Below are positions 59,367 through 64,000 of a stretch of 64,000 nucleotides of DNA, one piece after another. Under the pieces are notes generated by a model that worked only from the letters and a program-made list of their open reading frames with translations, made no database searches and was not told where the DNA came from. The number at the start of each line of letters is the position of its first letter. Positions within the stretch are counted from its first letter, which is position 1. The DNA lies in NCBI GenBank assembly GCA_963840725.1, contig CAWIZY010000015.1, positions 1 to 64,000 of the forward strand, read 5' to 3'. This DNA comes from CAVWDU01 sp963840725 (lineage in GTDB: Bacteria > Pseudomonadota > Gammaproteobacteria > Pseudomonadales > Halieaceae). Position numbers and translations under genes: made by a program.

Positions 59367-60560
59367 ATGCAAGAGAAACACCAAAATACATTGTTTTTTC
59401 GATGGACCGCTATTCTAGTAGCCCTCTCGCTATTCCTGGGAGGACTCTCTATCGGCTCGGCCGACGCGAATGAGGTAGCGGTCTATGTCGTTCAGCCGGG
59501 CGACACGCTGGGGAGCATCGCCTTCTTTCTCGGGATCAGCGCCGGTGACCTGGCAGCCGCCAATGGCCTGACATTCAACGACCTGATCTTCTCGGGGCAG
59601 GTGCTGGCTATCCCACAGGCAGGTGATCCGGCTGCCAGGCCTCACGCGGCGACCGATCCCCGGGTACCGAACCCGCTGCCCAGCCTGCCCATCCTGCCAT
59701 TGGAAAGAAGTCTCGGCGCGACCGATTTAACCTATGCCCGGGTCACTCGTCCCTATGTGTCAGTCTACCGTCACCCGGCGCTAGCCTACGTCAAGATGCC
59801 CGCGGCCCGAAACCTGGGGAGCGGTTACCTGTGGGTCAGCGTCCAACGCGAGATCGATTTTATGGGGCAGACCTGGTATGAAATTAACCCGGGCGAATAT
59901 GTCCCGGCCGATGCGCTCTGGTTCTACTCGCCCTCTAGCTTTCAGGGCGTAGCGCTCTCATCACAGCCTGATCGCCCCTTTGCCTGGGCGCTGCAGACCG
60001 TTCAACCGAGATCCGAACCGGGCGGTCCCGTCAACCCCACCGCGCCGGCTTACGGCCGGTATCGTCTGGTGCAGATTTTTGCTAGCGAGACAGTTGACGG
60101 CCGAACCTGGTATCTGATCGGCCCCCATCAATGGGTCGAGGGGAGTTCTGTGGCCGTGGTGACCCCCAATGGGGTGCCGGCCGGTGTGCCACCTGGCGGC
60201 GCCTGGGTCGATGTTAACCTGTTCGAGCAGACCCTGGCCGCCTATGAGGGCGATCGGATGGTGTTTGCTACTTTGATCTCCAGCGGCCTGGATGCCTGGA
60301 GCACGCCGCCAGGCCTCTTTTCGGTCTGGCACCGTACCGAACTGGGCAAGATGAGCGGATCAGAGGGCTATTCCGACTATTACTTTCTCGAGGATGTGCC
60401 CTACTCGCTTTTCTTCAACGGGTCTTTTGCGCTGCACACTGCTTACTGGCACAACGACTTTGGTTATCCCCGCAGCCATGGCTGCGTGAATCTGGCTCCG
60501 GCCGACGCCCAGTGGATCTTTGATTGGGCGCCACAGGCGCTCTGGGTCTGGGTTCGCTGA
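59367..60560 (+). CDS. LysM and L,D-transpeptidase (YkuD) protein
   Basis: Intact, 397 residues from ATG 59367. Signal helix (WTAILVALSLFLGGLSIGSA), one LysM (VYVVQPGDTLGSIAFFLGIS, AAANGLTFNDLIFSGQVLAI), an intermediate domain and the YkuD catalytic domain with its HxxxxxxxxxxxSHGCVN-type site (LHTAYWHNDFGYPRSHGCVN, catalytic Cys). Cross-links peptidoglycan or anchors proteins to it. The longer upstream frame (from 59124) has no ribosome site. Confidence 0.9.
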   Translation: MQEKHQNTLFFRWTAILVALSLFLGGLSIGSADANEVAVYVVQPGDTLGSIAFFLGISAGDLAAANGLTFNDLIFSGQVLAIPQAGDPAARPHAATDPRVPNPLPSLPILPLERSLGATDLTYARVTRPYVSVYRHPALAYVKMPAARNLGSGYLWVSVQREIDFMGQTWYEINPGEYVPADALWFYSPSSFQGVALSSQPDRPFAWALQTVQPRSEPGGPVNPTAPAYGRYRLVQIFASETVDGRTWYLIGPHQWVEGSSVAVVTPNGVPAGVPPGGAWVDVNLFEQTLAAYEGDRMVFATLISSGLDAWSTPPGLFSVWHRTELGKMSGSEGYSDYYFLEDVPYSLFFNGSFALHTAYWHNDFGYPRSHGCVNLAPADAQWIFDWAPQALWVWVR

Positions 60561-60615
60561 TCGTTCCTGCTTGAGAAGCTAGCTGAAACCCATTTAAGGA
60601 AAGGACACAAAATAG

Positions 60616-62575
60616 ATGACTCACCGAATCCCCTGCTTTCTGTTACCAGTTCTGATCATGACTCTGTTGCTAACGCTTTGCACACCCACCACCGAGTTGG
60701 CCACACCTTCGATTGAACTGGAGCCGGTCTCCGGCGGACCTGGCACCACCGTCACCATAACAGGCGTTGGTTATCCAGCCGGAACGGCCGTGCGTGTGCG
60801 GCTTGGTCCGCCGGACGTAGGCACCAGCACGCAGATCTATGGAGAAGCGGTTACAGATGACGCTGGCGCTTTTGATCTCAGTATGGTGATGCCGGCCAAT
60901 TGGCCCGATGGCGCCAGGATCGATCAAGAAATCCTGACTGTGACGGTCAGCAACGACGATGCCAATGTCAAAGCCATCGCGGCCTTTGCTTTCCAACCGA
61001 CGGTTGTTGCTGGGTGCAGCGCCGGCGGCTCCGGCATCTGGACCCCCGAAGACGTGCGCTGCTATCTGGACAACACCGACCCGACCCAGACTCAGGTGAT
61101 CGATGAAGAGACGCTAGTTCTCATCGCCGATCCTCAGACGTCTGGCGATTGGGCTGGTGCTGCAATTGTTTTCCACACTCCGTCTTATTCTATGCTAGTG
61201 TTGGACCGGTTTGGCGACGTCGACCCTGCAGCGAGTATCTTTGGCAGCCGCGCAGGTCTGGCAGCCCTTAGCGAAGTGGCTGGTGATGCAGGACTGATGG
61301 CCGGGCTGAAGCAGCAAGTGCAGCAGGTATGGCGAACCACGGCATCGAACATGCCGGAAATTCGGCTGGGTGCCGCCTGGCAGGAAGGTCCAACAACAAT
61401 TTTCCTCATCTCTGTGGCCGGTCTGGCGGCAACGGATGATCGCTTTTACTGTCCCAGCCAGACATGGACCATTGGTGACAACATCATCGAGGTCATTGCT
61501 GATTGTGTGGCGCACGACGCAGGAACACCGGTCAGTCAGGTACTTTTCGAGCCGCAGCAGATCAAGGAGGGCGGTGAACTGCCGGTGCAGGTAGCGCTGA
61601 ATGGCCTACCGTCGAACGTGGTGCTGGTGAAGGAAGGGGCAGAGACGCAGGAAACGGCCGTCTACCGGGCTGCCATGCAGCACCTTAACAAACGCATCCT
61701 CATCGTGAGAAGCGAAACGGCTCCTGGCCTGGACGACGCCACAGAGCGTTTGGGGTCAACCGTTGATCCCGCCCTGTTGAAGGACTATTTGGTTGTCAAC
61801 CAGGCCTCCCACTCCCTGCGTTTCCTATTTCTTGATAGCAGCGCCTATCTTGTGCATTCCAGCGCGAGCATTGTGCGCGACTATCTTCCAGCCGCTGAGC
61901 CACAGGCAATGTGCGAACAGTTTCGGGGTGATTATCCAGGATTGGGCGGTGTTGTCACGTTGAGCCGCATCGGCTACGGCGACGACGGCGCACATGCGCT
62001 GGTGCACGTGTTGCTTGAATGCGGCCCGGCCGACCGCCGCGCCGTCTTTTTAACGCTGGCCCGTAGTGGTCGAGGTATGGCAGGTGACAGAGGAAATCAT
62101 CGCAGCCACCGCCTTGCCCGTCCTCGCGCCGGAGATGGTCTATGTGAACGAGGCAAGCGGCTGTGGGGATATCTTGGTATACATACCAAACCCCACCAGA
62201 TCAGAGTATCTGCTGGTAGGTGTTGATGCCAAAGCATTCGAGCTGTCCCCAGATCCGCTGTCGCTGGATCTGGCAACTCACCCTGGGACAGTCATGGTCA
62301 GAATCGATGTGTACGCCGATAGCGTGGAAAAGTTGGGCCATATTCCCTACTGCAACGACGTCGGACCGACGGCCGAACCACAGTCCATCTGGCAGGCGAT
62401 CAGTGGTACGGTCACGGTTTCCGTGTCCGCCAGTGCACACACCGAACCCTGTGAAGGTGAACCCTATCAGACATCCGTCCTGATACAAGATGTCGTCTTT
62501 GAACTGGGTGAGGAGACGGTTCACCTGTCGTCTCTGCTTTTTAAGGATGTTACTGTCGGCTGGTGTGCTGGTTAA
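60616..62575 (+). CDS. large exported protein with IPT-like N-terminal domain (one frame break)
   Basis: GGAAAGGA precedes ATG 60616. A signal (LPVLIMTLLLTLCTPTTEL) could be a lipoprotein signal, but the residue before Cys is Leu, not canonical. A first domain, SIELEPVSGGPGTTVTITGV to NDDANVKAIAAFAFQP, resembles an IPT/TIG-type beta sandwich. The rest (GDWAGAAIVFHTPSYSMLVL, LRFLFLDSSAYLVHSSASIV) is not recognised. A shift near 62060 continues into VWQVTEEIIAATALPVLAPE and ends at 62575 (TVGWCAG). About 650 residues. Tandem paralogue of the next gene. Confidence 0.6.
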
Positions 62576-62617
62576 TCGAGACTCTCGTTTTAAACACTCA
62601 TTAGGAGTATCTGGTAG

Positions 62618-64000
62618 ATGATTCACCGAACCGCACTTTTCCTCTTTTCGGCATTTATCGTGGCCGTACTGCTTGCCTTTTGCACGCCCGGCACTGAGTT
62701 GGCTGAGCCCTCGATCGAACTCGAGCCGGCGGCCGGCGGCCCCGGGACGGCAGTGACCATCGCCGGCGTCGATTTTCCGGCCGGGACAGCCGTCAGTGTC
62801 CGCCTGGGCCCGCCCGACGTGGGCGCCAGCCCGCAATCTTACGGGGAGGCCGTAACCAACGAGGTTGGCGTCTTTGATCTCGCCTTTGTGATGCCGGCCG
62901 AGTGGCCCGACGGCACGTCGATCGATCAGGAAACGCTGACTGTGGCAATCATCAACGAGGATGCGAGTGTCAAAGCGACGGCTTTCTTTGCCTTTCAGCC
63001 GGCGATCGGCCAGGTGCCCATTGCTGGCGGGACTACGGCCGGAGAGATTACGGTGGAGAGTATCGAGATACAGGCGGCCGAGGCCTCGCCTTTACAGATC
63101 ACGTTGGTGGCCAGAGGGTATCTGCCCGATTCCTGCACCGTGATCGATCGGATCACCCAGAAATGGGTCAACCAGGTGCTGCAGGTCACCATCCATACAC
63201 TCCGCTCCGATGACGTCCTCTGCGCTCAGGCGCTGGTCTCCATGGAGAAGACCATTGTCGTGGACACTGAGGGCATGCTTGCGGGGAGATACACGGGTGA
63301 GTGTGAACGGCGTCAGCACGGATTTCTCCATCGGCGACATGGAGACGGAGCCAGTGGAGCCGGCGGCGACAGAGATAGGGGCGACAGAACCCATTTCATC
63401 GCTCTGGTTTCCTATCCGGGATAAGGAGAATGGTTTTGGTCTGGCGCTGCCCTGCTTCTGGGTGATTCAGCCGCCGCCAGGCGCCCCCAGCGCGCGCACA
63501 GCTATGATGAGGGATTCGCCATGCCTCGGTCAATGCGCGGTCATTGGATCGACAACGAGTGGCCGTCTGGCGCCGTCAAGTTGGACCTCAACGTGCTGGA
63601 CTATGAGTTGTGGGGCATTGAGGCGGGGATCCCTGCGGTGGAGGCGATTCCCCTACTGATTGGCGACGCCATCCAGGAGATTGAACCGGCAATACTGGGC
63701 GATCATCCAGCCTACCTGGTTACGCTGGGCGACATGGAGGACTCGACGCTTCCGGATCAGCTCCACGTCCTGGAATTGGAGCCCGGGAAGCTGCTGGTCA
63801 TCGTGGTCTACCCACGACTGGCGCTCCAGTCGGCCGATGTGCAGATGATCCTGGCTTCGCTCGTCCTGTCTCCAGAACAAGAGGTGCAGCTACCTGGCCT
63901 ACCGCCGGCCGCTCCCGTGGACGGCCGCCAGCTCTTTTTTGACGACAGGCAGGGAGTCTGTTTCAGTTACCCTGCGGGCTCTAAAATGGTTGCTGACGAC
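62618..64000 (+). CDS. exported IPT-like-domain paralogue, runs off the window (frame-broken)
   Basis: Starts 43 bases after its paralogue and matches its first 110 residues closely (ELAEPSIELEPAAGGPGTAV, VSVRLGPPDVGASPQSYGEA, QETLTVAIINEDASVKATAF). It then differs: ITVESIEIQAAEASPLQITL, GYLPDSCTVIDRITQKWVNQ. Shifts near 63290, 63450-63540 and 63610. The last stretch (LLIGDAIQEIEPAILGDHPA, LHVLELEPGKLLVIVVYPRL, LFFDDRQGVCFSYPAGSKMV) is open to the window edge. Function unknown; surface protein by inference. Confidence 0.55.

Overview
The window does not read as one genome. Three blocks of different base composition and gene content are joined end to end, and both joins cut through coding sequence with no mobile element at the seam. 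Block A (1 to about 40,530) has moderate GC and gammaproteobacterial genes (YggX, DbpA, PtsP, DUF523/DUF1722, host attachment protein, a LitR-type regulator with photolyase); a sulfur-oxidiser or Chromatiales-like source is my guess. Block B (about 40,535 to 49,515) is visibly very GC-rich and looks acidobacterial (Ser/Thr kinase with TPR tail, SulP transporter, hybrid histidine kinase). Block C (about 49,517 to 64,000) is intermediate in GC and looks like Chloroflexota (PA14/SH3b wall proteins, LysM-L,D-transpeptidase, DHH phosphoesterase, universal stress proteins, IPT-like lipoproteins). A chimeric assembly is the simplest reading.

Blocks A and B also carry very many single-base insertions and deletions that break otherwise good protein families. 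Homology resumes at once in another frame, so I treat these as sequence errors rather than pseudogenes and give one CDS spanning the fragments, noting the break.

Layout of block A: a Zn-ribbon membrane protein; a PAS histidine kinase with FixJ-type response regulator; Hsp20; a DUF4124 protein; YggX and a radical SAM enzyme (AmrS); a cyclic-nucleotide-binding protein; DUF5329, EEP-nuclease and small lipoproteins; an exported Pcm; a membrane-bound and a soluble spermidine-synthase-like protein; DbpA; a cytidylate-kinase-like protein; an FKBP-methyltransferase fusion; CbiX; unknown genes and an HNH endonuclease. From 18.6 to 33 kb lies a light and lipid island: a CIA30-type protein, a lipocalin, a MerR/B12 photoreceptor regulator (LitR/CarH type), photolyase, an operon of glutathione peroxidase, DUF3429, DUF523/DUF1722 and a CinA-like protein, and a nine-gene operon from a Cfa-like methyltransferase through DUF2878, DUF1295, DUF6134, lipocalin, FAD oxidoreductase and DUF1365 to cyclopropane fatty acid synthase. 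Three intergenic regions in the island carry 11-bp direct repeats with a GTA core, spaced as expected for a LitR/CarH operator, so the island is probably one light-controlled regulon for repair and membrane remodelling. Then follow an HDOD protein, YbaK, a Pro-rich peptide, a host attachment protein, PtsP and a CPA2 antiporter.

Block B: truncated hybrid kinase, 4-TM protein, LpxL-type acyltransferase, Ser/Thr kinase-TPR protein, small anchored protein, SulP transporter with a large insert, and a truncated cytidylate-kinase-like protein. Block C: DHH phosphoesterase tail, universal stress protein coupled to a CPA1 antiporter, a 5'-truncated IS4 transposase run into a second universal stress protein, a Gre factor, a Lys-rich mini-protein, a PRC-barrel protein, a beta-propeller lipoprotein, an ORF-less group IIC intron placed directly after a terminator, a 3xPA14-2xSH3b protein, LysM-YkuD, and two tandem paralogous exported proteins, the second running off the window.
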